Shown here one piece after another: positions 52,746-60,874 of a stretch of DNA of 64,000 bases (the stretch's first letter is position 1; every line of letters starts with the position of its first letter). The stretch is from contig NZ_CP007034.1 of NCBI RefSeq assembly GCF_000512915.1, forward strand, positions 868,001 through 932,000. Direction: 5' to 3'. The position numbers and the translations under genes were made by a program. The notes beneath the pieces were generated by a model. The model saw only the letters and a program-made list of their open reading frames with translations. It had not been told where the DNA came from and searched no databases. This DNA is from Barnesiella viscericola DSM 18177. GTDB lineage: Bacteria; Bacteroidota; Bacteroidia; Bacteroidales; Barnesiellaceae.

Positions 52746-54764
52746 TTAACATAGTCCTAATTTCTTAAAAAATATTTGATTTCGCATTTTTGCATCATCA
52801 ATTACTTTTTTAAAGCTTTTAATTTCAATATATGCATTATACTTAGGATTATAGCCAAAGTACCCTTGTTTATCTGGACTTATAGAAAGTCCTGATAAAT
52901 CAGCAAACTCCTCAATCTTAGGTACGATATCACATACAATATATATGTAAACAGGAGTTACGTTTTTATCTACAATAATCTCTTCTAATCCTTCAGGCAT
53001 CTCATATTTTCCTGCCAGGATTTTACCTGCATAGCGTAATGCCTGATTTATTGGATTTTCCTCATCTGAATAATTCGTTCGTTTAGGACGTTTGAATTCA
53101 ACAATAGCGATAGGGGATGTGATAGTGTTATCTCCATTTCGATAAAACAAACCACTTTCATAAAATATAGCAAGATCTGGCTCCTTGTGGTCAGAACTAG
53201 AAATCACTTTATCTGATGCTATATATTGAGTGAAATTAAATCTTTCATCAAGTAACCATAAATTATGTTCTTCATATTCAATCTCCCTATCATCCTTTAT
53301 CATAGGAAATATTAAATTATGCATTTCACTCTCTTTGTGAGATTTTCCTCCATCAATCCTTTTACGTAAATCATCGAATAATTCAATGATTCTACGTCTC
53401 TGACATACATAATGAGCTAAATCGTTTTTTGCTGTTTCTGTCACATTCTTTAAAATATCATTTACTTCATCCTCAAAAGATATATCACTTTCATCTTCAG
53501 CATCAGAGTATTTGTCCTGCAACTCCTTTAATGCAATCCTTGCATTTTGTTCTTTGTCAAACTTTATCTTCTGGAAACGCATTTCCAAATCAAAATCTGA
53601 AATACCTATTGGAATAGATTCCATATCTACATCCTTTAATAAAGTCTTATTCCAAGGTGCTGTATTATATACATAATGTTCGACTTTTTGCTTCTTATCA
53701 TTATATCGTTTTTCTATATCATCAGAAAAATAATTTTTAATAATAGATGAAGTGGCTTTCATTATCTGCTTTTCAGATAAATCTGAATATATATCATCTT
53801 CTTTACCGAAGTTGAAACCATCTCTTTCTGTTGTTACATTGTCATCAAGATATTTACCTTGAACATACGCTTTTATCATATAGTTCTTCTGAGTCCCATT
53901 TGCTGTTATCTCGAACATTGTTTCTTTAAACTCAGGTACATAGTTATGCAATGCCGACTCTGTAACCTCTCTATAATTTGCTGTTAGACAGATTTTATTT
54001 GTTATTGCGGAATAGTATATTTTATAAATCTTTACTACAAAATTCCATTCATTATCACGACCTTTTATCGTAAACTTTTCTTCTTTGCCAATCTGTTGAA
54101 TATCGGAATTTTCTCCAATATAATCGTTTAAGACTATTGAATTAGATTCATCCTCTTCTTTAATTGTAATTTTGGGAGTATACTTCCCCCCAGTAACAAA
54201 GAATACCAGCAAACGCTCTACAAGCTTTCTGGCAATAACTTCAAGTCCTTTGTCCAAATCAAAAGACTTGATAGAAGAAAGGTGCAAAACTGTACCTGTA
54301 TGCAGGTCAGGGGTGGATTCAATATCTATTATTTGTTCATTTTCTATTATTTCATCTGCATGTCCGAACGTAAAACTTCGTTGTTTATATTTACCATCCT
54401 CGCAAAAAACACTTTCAATAGAAACATTATTAAAGTATTTTAGATACATAAATCGACCAAACCCTTTACCGCCTTTAGACATCTTAAAGCCACTTCTATA
54501 AGTATCAAAAGAGTCTTTGTTTTCCTCTGTAAAACCGATACCATTGTCTATTATATCTATCGATACAATGTCAGACAGAGTATTAGTATTGTCTAAATTT
54601 AAAGACCGCTGACCAGTTCGCTTTACTATAATATCAATAACACCATCGGTTCTTTCAGTACCGATGGCATCAATAGAATTACACACAGCTTCAATGACAG
54701 GCGTTAAACTTGTCGTTTTAGACTTAATATCCTTGATGATTCTATCAATATTAATCTTACTCAT
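52746..54764 (-). CDS. GHKL ATPase fused to a PD-(D/E)XK-like nuclease domain
   Basis: 672 residues. The N-terminal GHKL (Hsp90/MutL/MORC-like) ATPase has N box PVIEAVCNSIDAIG (near residues 22-35), G1 SIDIIDNGIGF (near 68-78) and G2 KGGKGFGRFMYLKYF (near 96-110). A middle domain and a long charged helical region follow. The C-terminus has PDLAIFYESG (near 525) and SPIAIVEFKRPKRT (near 555), i.e. D...E-x-K, a PD-(D/E)XK nuclease core. MORC/MutL-like ATPases are known in restriction systems. As a single gene this is a candidate stand-alone defence effector. It is AT-rich and monocistronic. Confidence 0.82.
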   Translation of the reverse strand: MSKINIDRIIKDIKSKTTSLTPVIEAVCNSIDAIGTERTDGVIDIIVKRTGQRSLNLDNTNTLSDIVSIDIIDNGIGFTEENKDSFDTYRSGFKMSKGGKGFGRFMYLKYFNNVSIESVFCEDGKYKQRSFTFGHADEIIENEQIIDIESTPDLHTGTVLHLSSIKSFDLDKGLEVIARKLVERLLVFFVTGGKYTPKITIKEEDESNSIVLNDYIGENSDIQQIGKEEKFTIKGRDNEWNFVVKIYKIYYSAITNKICLTANYREVTESALHNYVPEFKETMFEITANGTQKNYMIKAYVQGKYLDDNVTTERDGFNFGKEDDIYSDLSEKQIMKATSSIIKNYFSDDIEKRYNDKKQKVEHYVYNTAPWNKTLLKDVDMESIPIGISDFDLEMRFQKIKFDKEQNARIALKELQDKYSDAEDESDISFEDEVNDILKNVTETAKNDLAHYVCQRRRIIELFDDLRKRIDGGKSHKESEMHNLIFPMIKDDREIEYEEHNLWLLDERFNFTQYIASDKVISSSDHKEPDLAIFYESGLFYRNGDNTITSPIAIVEFKRPKRTNYSDEENPINQALRYAGKILAGKYEMPEGLEEIIVDKNVTPVYIYIVCDIVPKIEEFADLSGLSISPDKQGYFGYNPKYNAYIEIKSFKKVIDDAKMRNQIFFKKLGLC

Positions 54765-55082
54765 CTCAAATTGATATTACATTCCCTAGTTTATTACAAA
54801 TATAGCGAATAAGTCTCATTTCAGATGGATTGTATTGGATTTTTTATCTGATAGAATGAATTTAAGGTTTTAATATTAGAAAACACATCAAAATCCTTTT
54901 CCGGTTATTATATTATTGAATAAATCACTACCTTTGTATCAGAATTAAGTGTTCTTTTCAATAATGCAGAATAAAACAGATAAGGGAACTTTGCTCGTTT
55001 CCAGATCGTTACCTGTCAAGATTCTCAATTTCATAAACTGCTTGTTTTCAGAGAGAAATGGAAACTGTTATGCCTACTCAAA
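54765..55082. other. Right end of the inserted element, largely non-coding
   Basis: About 320 bases from the start of the GHKL gene to the attR core. It contains a rightward promoter box TACCTTTG (54929-54936), one GTTACC arm-like site (55008-55013), and the start of a short frame (ATG 54964) that crosses the attachment core. Nothing else recognisable was seen. Confidence 0.55.
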
Positions 55083-55131
55083 TGGAATGAGAAACGCTTG
55101 TCTATGCCTGCCGCTCTTGCCCACGGTTTGA
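54964..55131 (+). other. Short ORF crossing attR (would be a different 59-aa ORF in the excised circle)
   Basis: ATG 54964 lies 28 bases after the TACCTTTG box. In the integrated state it reads into the host integrase antisense and stops at 55131. In the predicted circle the frame passes AAT-GGA-A into attL-side sequence and continues TEYKKQVDEGMRKKNVIG to a TGA at 34186-34188. Whether it is translated is unknown. It has no family match I can name. Confidence 0.35.
55083..55087. other. Right attachment core TGGAA (attR)
   Basis: The element side reads CTACTCAAA-TGGAA and the host side continues TGAGAAACGCTTG, which is antisense to codons for KRFSF of the resident integrase. Confidence 0.8.
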
Positions 55132-56047
55132 GCAGCAGGTTTATCATCGTTGGGCTCGGCAAGTCGAAGACGTGGTCTTCTGCCATCTTGTCTCCACGCT
55201 CCGGCATCCACTTTAACGCTTCCGGTGAAAGCGGCAGATAAATCGGCTCTTTGGTTTTCTGCATGGAGACCGCCAAACGATACTGCCCCCTATCGACAAA
55301 CACATCTTTCCATCTCAAACCGATAATGTCGCTTATTCGCAATCCACAAAAGCAGGAGAACAAATAAGCCTGTTTTACGGCCTCATTCTTCATCGGAGTA
55401 GCAATCAATGCCCGAACCTCCTCAATGGTCATATACGAGCGCTTACTCTCCGGCAAACGTATTTTATCCGAGTTATTAATCTTCGTAAATGGGTTGGACT
55501 TGATAATATCAGCACGAACGGCGGCATTCAAAGCTCCGTTCAGAATACGGTAATAAGTGTGAAGCGTAAAGTTAGACACCCGTTTTCCTTTGGGGCGGTA
55601 TTCCGTCAGCAGATAGTCGAGATAGTTCTGGCAAAAGGTCTTGTCGATCTGATCCATCATTACCCGATCTCCCGCAAAATCCTTCAGGATACGGATCGTA
55701 ACATTGATTTGATTGCCGTCTTTCTTTCCCCTCTTCGCCTGATTCTCCTTGTAGGTCTCCATCCAGTCCAAAAGAAAAACCTTTTCCCTGTGTTCGATTC
55801 CGGCTTCACCATTGGTAAGTTGGATAATGCGCTTCGACTTGAGAGCATTGGCGGCAGCCATTGTCGCTTGATTCTGTCTACGGGCATTATGGTCGATTTC
55901 GGGGATAATATAGAGCTTCAAATACTCATACGACCGTTTGCCGTTGCGGTAAATATCCAGATACAGGCTTTTGTTTCCGTTGGCCAGTTCTTTCATCCGC
56001 AAACGAACAGGTTCTTTGATTTTCGAAGGTTTTTTTATGCGCGGCAT
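55088..56047 (-). pseudogene. N-terminal part of the resident tyrosine recombinase
   Basis: 320 codons beginning MPRIKKPSKIKEPVRLRMKE and including the arm-binding segment (NKSLYLDIYRNGKRSYEYLK), core-binding domain, and first catalytic box CFCGLRISDIIGLRWKDVF with Arg. The open frame continues into the inserted element and ends at 55031 after HLSRHNSFHFSLKTSSL, losing the rest of the HxxR box, the second His and the nucleophile Tyr. These lie at 33959-34132. The protein as it stands cannot be an active recombinase. Upstream of 56047 there is no obvious partner gene. Confidence 0.9.
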
Positions 56048-56407
56048 GGATTCTCCCTTATTCTTGTTATTCTGCCGTAAAGTTAGAAAGAATCCCGCGA
56101 ATCAAGAAACAAACAAGAAACAAAAATGTACCGAAAAAGAACCAATCAACTGAAAAGAATGAAAACAATAGAAAATATTAAACACTATATAAAGCACTGT
56201 AAATTAGCGTATTTATTTGCACTTGTTTAGCTCTTGTTTTCATTCTATATCTTTACTTTGTAAATCTGGTAAATTTAAGGCGCAAACGAGAGAGGCATAC
56301 GCCATATTATGCACGCAAAAACACAACTCAAACAAAAATACAAATATCAAAAACACATTTTCCGTGTTTTTTGAACGCAAACACTTGTGTAAATCGAAAA
56401 AACATCG
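56048..56407. other. AT-rich intergenic region upstream of the interrupted integrase
   Basis: About 360 bases. It contains a short direct repeat (CAAGAAACAAACAAGAAACAAA), otherwise AT-rich sequence without a recognisable gene. An exact promoter box for the leftward integrase was not found. Confidence 0.45.
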
Positions 56408-56465
56408 TAGCTTTGCATTGTCAACTCGAAATTAAGACCCTGGCCAAAGGACCAGAGAGTTGACA
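56408..56465 (+). promoter_or_regulatory. Promoter TAGCTTTG with a hairpin leader
   Basis: TAGCTTTG (56408-56415) is a perfect -7 box. The predicted transcript starts near 56420 and immediately contains TGTCAACTC (56419-56427), which pairs perfectly with GAGTTGACA (56457-56465). It encloses a small CTGG/CCAG stem (56440-56455). The hairpin ends 8 bases before the ATG at 56474, so it could control translation of the small Cys-rich protein. Confidence 0.55.
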
Positions 56466-56473
56466 TTTCAAAT

Positions 56474-56683
56474 ATGAATAATTTCTACTATGTGAACAAA
56501 GTTGCCCAACCTACGGGAGAGCATGAAGTGCATAAGTTAGGTTGTCGGTATTTGCCTTCGGAGGAAAATCGACTCTTCTTGGGAATATTCTCAAATAGTA
56601 GTGAGGCGATAAGAGAAGCAAAGAAACACTACTATAACGTAGATGGATGTTTCTATTGCTGTCCTGAGTCGCACACAAGGTAG
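56474..56683 (+). CDS. Small Cys-containing protein of unknown function
   Basis: 69 residues. The pattern HEVHKLGCRYLPSEEN, then LFLGIFSNSSEAIREAKKHY and NVDGCFYCCPESHT belongs to a widespread small family with the start H-E-V-H-x-x-x-C and a C-terminal C-x-x-C-C motif, probably metal binding. In family members I remember, the ending is CCPECH; here Cys is replaced by Ser. It has its own promoter and hairpin leader. The function is unknown, and such genes often lie in DNA-modification neighbourhoods. Confidence 0.7.
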   Translation: MNNFYYVNKVAQPTGEHEVHKLGCRYLPSEENRLFLGIFSNSSEAIREAKKHYYNVDGCFYCCPESHTR

Positions 56684-56770
56684 GCAAAGGGAATTGGTAT
56701 GTAACACCTAAGTGCACCGTAGCGGAATCGGGAGGTCACCGTATAATATTAACCACAAAACGTCTCAACT

Positions 56771-56902
56771 ATGTCAAAAACAATAGACAAAGGCAGAAGT
56801 GCTAAAACAGGACAATTTGTTCCCATCTCCTATGCTAAAACGCATCCGAGCACAACTGTTATTGAAAAGGTCAAAGTTGGCCCAACCAAGCATAGGAAAT
56901 AA
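56771..56902 (+). CDS. 43-aa basic protein (RSAKTG-type small protein)
   Basis: ATG 56771 to TAA 56902. The sequence contains DKGRSAKTGQFVPISYAKTH followed by PSTTVIEKVKVGPTKHRK. It matches the pattern of small G-R-x-A-K-T-G-x-F-V ... HPSTTV-E proteins seen in phage- and transposon-borne DNA of many bacteria. It lies 88 bases after the Cys-rich protein and ends at a terminator, so the two form one unit. The role is unknown. Confidence 0.65.
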   Translation: MSKTIDKGRSAKTGQFVPISYAKTHPSTTVIEKVKVGPTKHRK

Positions 56903-56907
56903 ATTTT

Positions 56908-56945
56908 GAAGAACCTGGACGACTCTTATCGTCTAGGTTCTCTTC
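56908..56945. terminator. Intrinsic terminator, shared with convergent vsr
   Basis: GAACCTGGACGA (56911-56922) pairs with TCGTCTAGGTTC (56929-56940) with one G-T pair, extended by GAA/TTC outside. It lies between the 43-aa gene (plus) and vsr (minus). Confidence 0.75.
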
Positions 56946-56990
56946 TTCACATTACCTGATAAAATATTCTTAATAAAATTTCTCCAAGCG

Positions 56991-57410
56991 CTATTGTGTA
57001 AGGACATCCACTGATATCCGGTCTATTAAGCCTGCAAAATCCTTTCCGTGTCTGATCTCGCATTCCCAAACGATGATTACCCTCCAACCAGATTCTTCAA
57101 GCTCGCGTTTTACAACTGCATCCCGTTCCTGGTTGCCTGATATCTTGTTAACCCAAAATTCCGTATTGCTCTTGGGGGTGTAAGCATATTTGCAGCCGGG
57201 ATGTCCGTGCCAGAAACATCCATGAACGAAAATGACCGTCTTGTATCGAGGCAGAACGATGTCCGGTTTTCTGGGAAGAGTCTTGACATTAACACGATAG
57301 CGAAATCCGCGGGCAAAAAGGGCCTTGCGAAGCGTAACTTCCGGCTTCGTACCCTTGTTCCTGATTCGGGACATGACCTCCGATCTTTTTTCGCTGCTCC
57401 AGATATCCAT
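56991..57410 (-). CDS. vsr: Very short patch repair (Vsr) endonuclease
   Basis: 139 residues from ATG 57408-57410, giving the standard start MDIWSSEKRSEVMSRIRNKG; the frame extends 12 bases to a TTG. The conserved features are GTKPEVTLRKALFARGFRYR, KPDIVLPRYKTVIFVHGCFW (the catalytic Asp and metal-binding residues), HGHPGC and KRELEESGWRVIIVWECEIR. Vsr nicks at T:G mismatches left by deamination of 5-methylcytosine, normally beside a cytosine methyltransferase. None is in the window. Vsr-like nucleases also occur with AIPR genes in larger restriction clusters, as here. Confidence 0.92.
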   Translation of the reverse strand: MDIWSSEKRSEVMSRIRNKGTKPEVTLRKALFARGFRYRVNVKTLPRKPDIVLPRYKTVIFVHGCFWHGHPGCKYAYTPKSNTEFWVNKISGNQERDAVVKRELEESGWRVIIVWECEIRHGKDFAGLIDRISVDVLTQ

Positions 57411-57418
57411 GGCTCTCG

Positions 57419-59451
57419 TCAATTGGGGAATCCAGCCTTCTTAAGCTTTTGCAGGTTGAAGTAGAAGGCATATTTCATTCTGTCTGTCAGTGGCTTAATC
57501 CCATCGGTGACATCCTTCATGGCTTTCCATTTCCAGCCTTCAAGAATTCGTCGACGTTTGTCCCATTCCACCATGGCCTGTATCAGTTCCAAGGTAATCT
57601 CGTCTTGACCGTTTACCGGAGACATGGTATCGGAAGTCTCGGCTGCTTTTGCACGATCCTGCTCGGCCAGACTGTCGGCTTCCTCAAGAAGTTCCGGATT
57701 GTGTTGCCAGACATTCTCGTAAATAAGATATCCTCTGGAGATGTCGCTGTCGTTCAGCTTTCGGTTGTTCTTGATTTTATATGCGATATCGCTGGCCAGG
57801 GAGGCCAGGGTCGGCTGCAACATCCCCGTGTCGCGCCCCCACGTCTCTATCTTTTTCCAAAGAGAGAACGGGATTGCCCGTATGATACCCTCCTTGTGCC
57901 GTCTGTCCGACTCTTCGTTGCCAACATCGCTTTTGTGGTTGCGTTTGGGAGGATTCTTCTCATCAATAAAATCCTGACGAATCTCATCGAGATTGTAAGC
58001 CCATTCATTTGAGCGGACTTTTAACCAGCACTCTTCCTTTTTGGCCCATTCGATATAGTGCGAGACGGGAGATTCTTTGAGAATAAATTCGTTGACCTGC
58101 TTCATCAGATCGTATATGAAATCCGACAGGGCTGACGATATCGACTGGTTTTTCCAGATTCGATACAAATCCAGTCGGCCCTCGGTAATGATATTCAGAA
58201 GAGACAATGTATACGGAACGACAACCTGTTTCAATTCACCGATATGATCTCCCGTGAGTTTGGTCCCGTATCGTTTGTCGGCAGCCTTGAAAAGAATGGC
58301 TTTGGCAATCGTGTCCTCAAACCAGGCAACGTCGATATGTTTGATGTCTGGGAGATTGTAGTTTATGAAACGAGCATAGTTCTTTTCATTTCCTCGCACC
58401 ACGATGTGAGGTCCGATAGCCAAACTCCGGCCATAGTATGTTTCTTGCCAGGCATTAACATATTTGGCAAGTTCCACTTTCGTAACGACCTGCTTCTTTG
58501 GGTATTTCAGATCAAAGGCCTTTTGCCGTGATTTCGTGAATCCTTCCTTGGCCCGCAAGGTCTTGTATTGTCCACGAGCTCGTTCAAAGAACCATGCTGT
58601 CTGCAGATTGTTGGTCGGAGTCGCGGGTGCAAATATGTATCTTGAGATTCGCTCGATTTCTACAAGAGCCGGATTATTGGCCGAGAAGTCGGCATCATTG
58701 ACCTTGTTCTGGGTATTGGCATAGCGTGATATGCGTGAAACTATTTCCGCATATTGATCTTTGTCCTTGATGACTGACAGCTTCACCTGAACAAGAATAT
58801 CTGAAATGTCGACTTTATCCTTTTTGGCCGTATTGTAGATGGAGGCCGTAGTCTGACCTCCATTTACAATCTGGAGGTTGCTGATATGTCTTATGAAATG
58901 CTTTGTCTCATCCAGTTCGATGTGATCGGCTGTTGCAGCAATACCGTTGTTGTATGCCAAGAACATGTGAGGCTCACTCTTGATGGTTTCCCGTATGCCC
59001 TTGTTAATCTTTCCCGTGAACTGAAGGAATGAACGCACATTCTGTTCCAACAGACGGGATCCATAGCATTCATAAAGTTTTGCCAGACATTCTCCTGATA
59101 TAATGGCAACATATGCTTCGTAATCGGGATTGCTTAAATTGGCGGCAAGACATGGAATTTCATATTTGTGTCCGTCAAGATTCTCAAAATCCAGTTCTAT
59201 GGGAACTCCGGCCTGTTCGGAAATCTTGTAAAGATACTCCACGTCTATAACCTTGTAGTAGATGTTGTATCCGCAGATGACCTGGCTGGCCGGCGTTCGC
59301 CCTTGTATGTGCCGTTTGTCAGGATGAAGGCATTTACGCGAATCAGATTTTCGCGCAATTCGGCATAATTGGCCAGCGTATTGGCGAATTCAAAGATTTC
59401 GGAAGATTCTGCAAATTCATTTGCATCCACGTTTCCTTCAATATAGAATAA
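57419..59451 (-). pseudogene. AIPR family (abortive phage infection) gene, 5'-truncated and frameshifted
   Basis: The long frame (607 codons to 57419) contains the AIPR core: YEAYVAIISGECLAKLYECY, then LLEQNVRSFLQFTGKINKGI and PHMFLAYNNGIAATADHIEL and LQIVNGGQTTASIYNTAKKD. Upstream, another frame carries ANYAELRENLIRVNAFILTN, clearly the preceding AIPR part. The two frames are offset at about 59297-59303 near a GGG run, where one missing base explains the break. Homology begins abruptly at about 59451, next to the stop of the AlbA_2 gene. About 100 N-terminal residues usual in the family are absent, so the gene is probably dead. It ends next to vsr. Confidence 0.78.
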
Positions 59452-59454
59452 TAG

Positions 59455-60840
59455 TTATTTTATTAATCTCCATGCGGAGGCAGCCCCTCTTTTTTCAGGT
59501 ACCCTTTCTATATACCCGCCTTCTCTCAATTTATAAAACTCATTTTTGACTTGGTTTTCAGACTTTATTCCTGTTATGTCTCTTGCTTGTTTATTGGTTA
59601 TTTCGTTATTATTTTTTAAAAATTGCAATATTAAATCTGATGCATTTGCTAATGGTATATGAGGTATGATAACGCATACGCAATCATTTTCTTCTATGAT
59701 TCGAGGACTTTGTAGTTTCCATTCTTTCATCTTCTGAAATGCTGTATTTAGGCCTTCTCCTATGTCTTTATTGGGTGCGTCTTTATATTTATTTAAAATT
59801 CTTACTATTTTCGCATTCCTAGCGTAACGTCTCTCCAAAATATTATCAGGTGTGATATTTGCAGGTAATTTCCCTGGACTGATAACCTCAATGCGATTAT
59901 CATAAATTAATACTCTAATATCATCAGAAATAGAATAATCTCGATGAATTAACGCATTAGTAACAATTTCCCAAATTGTTTCTTGAGGGTATTCCATTGT
60001 TTTCAATTTCCCGTTTGTCCCCCAAACTTTAATTTGAGACATTATTTCACTAATTTTATCACATGTATCTTTAATTAAATTATATAAGGGACCTTCCAAT
60101 GTTATAGTATATTTTAGATTATCCCTATCTGGATCATCATCTTTTGTCTCGTACCTAGCTATTTTTACAGCACATTTTCGCGGAAGAATAGAAGAAGGAT
60201 TAGTAGAGAATAATAATAAACCAGCAACAGTTGGAATACATTTATTTTCATCAATTAAATTTTCACTAAAACAGAACTCTAAGTTATCGGTTTGTGGAGA
60301 TAAATTTTTTAAGAAGGATTTTAATATTTCGCTCTCATAAATAGCTTCTGGTTTTACATGCGGAACAAGTTCGTTTTCATAGGAAGTAGTACCTTTGGCA
60401 TATCTTAAATTATCAATTTGTTCCAGATTTTGTAATGGTATAGATTGAGCACCTTGACGTATATATATTTTTTTTGCAGATGTTTGATGAACTGATAAGC
60501 TTTTATCTATTTTTATATCAAGAAGATAGCCTTTGTATGAATCACATTTTAAGAAACAACATTTGTATTCTAAACAAGGAGAAATAGATAAAAAATTAGA
60601 CAATATAGCATTATATTCTTCCATTGTATCAAAACCGTCCCATCTGTTTTCTGTTATAGGTTCATCTTTTTTATCTTTAATTCCTATACAGAATTCACCT
60701 CCATCGGTATTTGCAAAAGCAACCGAAATTTTTTGGACCTTATCACCGGATATTTCTTTCGCTTTTTGGTCAAAGAAATGACTTTCTTCTTTTTCTATTA
60801 GCTTATCAGCTTCTTCCTTTGATATGTTTTTGATATTCAT
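59455..60840 (-). CDS. AlbA_2/HATPase_c_4 regulator (RecG-like, Schlafen AlbA type)
   Basis: 461 residues. The AlbA_2 domain covers residues about 15-130 (ESHFFDQKAKEISGDKVQKI, then VAFANTDGGEFCIGIKDKKD). The HATPase_c_4 region is near 280-370 (TIWEIVTNALIHRDYSISDD; RIEVISPGKLPANITPDNIL; IGEGLNTAFQKMKEWKLQ), and a C-terminal winged helix follows (NNNEITNKQARDITGIKSEN). It is the second member of this family in the window but lacks the RRM tail of the first. It is AT-rich against its GC-richer neighbours, so it was acquired separately. An IS4-family element lies 35 bases upstream of its start and the broken AIPR gene directly downstream. Confidence 0.87.
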   Translation of the reverse strand: MNIKNISKEEADKLIEKEESHFFDQKAKEISGDKVQKISVAFANTDGGEFCIGIKDKKDEPITENRWDGFDTMEEYNAILSNFLSISPCLEYKCCFLKCDSYKGYLLDIKIDKSLSVHQTSAKKIYIRQGAQSIPLQNLEQIDNLRYAKGTTSYENELVPHVKPEAIYESEILKSFLKNLSPQTDNLEFCFSENLIDENKCIPTVAGLLLFSTNPSSILPRKCAVKIARYETKDDDPDRDNLKYTITLEGPLYNLIKDTCDKISEIMSQIKVWGTNGKLKTMEYPQETIWEIVTNALIHRDYSISDDIRVLIYDNRIEVISPGKLPANITPDNILERRYARNAKIVRILNKYKDAPNKDIGEGLNTAFQKMKEWKLQSPRIIEENDCVCVIIPHIPLANASDLILQFLKNNNEITNKQARDITGIKSENQVKNEFYKLREGGYIERVPEKRGAASAWRLIK

Positions 60841-60874
60841 TTCGTAGATTGTTTAATTTTATATTCAAAGACAT

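Larger units (their letters stand above)
34128..55087. mobile_element. 20,955-bp mobilizable element inserted in an integrase gene
   Basis: The boundaries are the two copies of TGGAA, at 34128-34132 and 55083-55087. Removing one core plus the interior restores an uninterrupted 378-codon recombinase gene (320 + 58 codons). The element carries two integrases at its left end, HTH/excisionase-like genes, DUF3408, a candidate oriT, MobC, MobA relaxase, an accessory membrane protein, an invertase-like recombinase, and four defence-type cargo loci. No conjugation (Tra/type IV) genes are seen, so it would need a helper. It already contains a secondary IS256-family insertion. Confidence 0.85.

Noticed and set aside
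57419-59242. Intact 607-aa AIPR protein
   Set aside because: The frame begins with an internal GTG, and clear upstream homology continues in another frame, so it is a truncated pseudogene unless the frameshift is a sequencing error.
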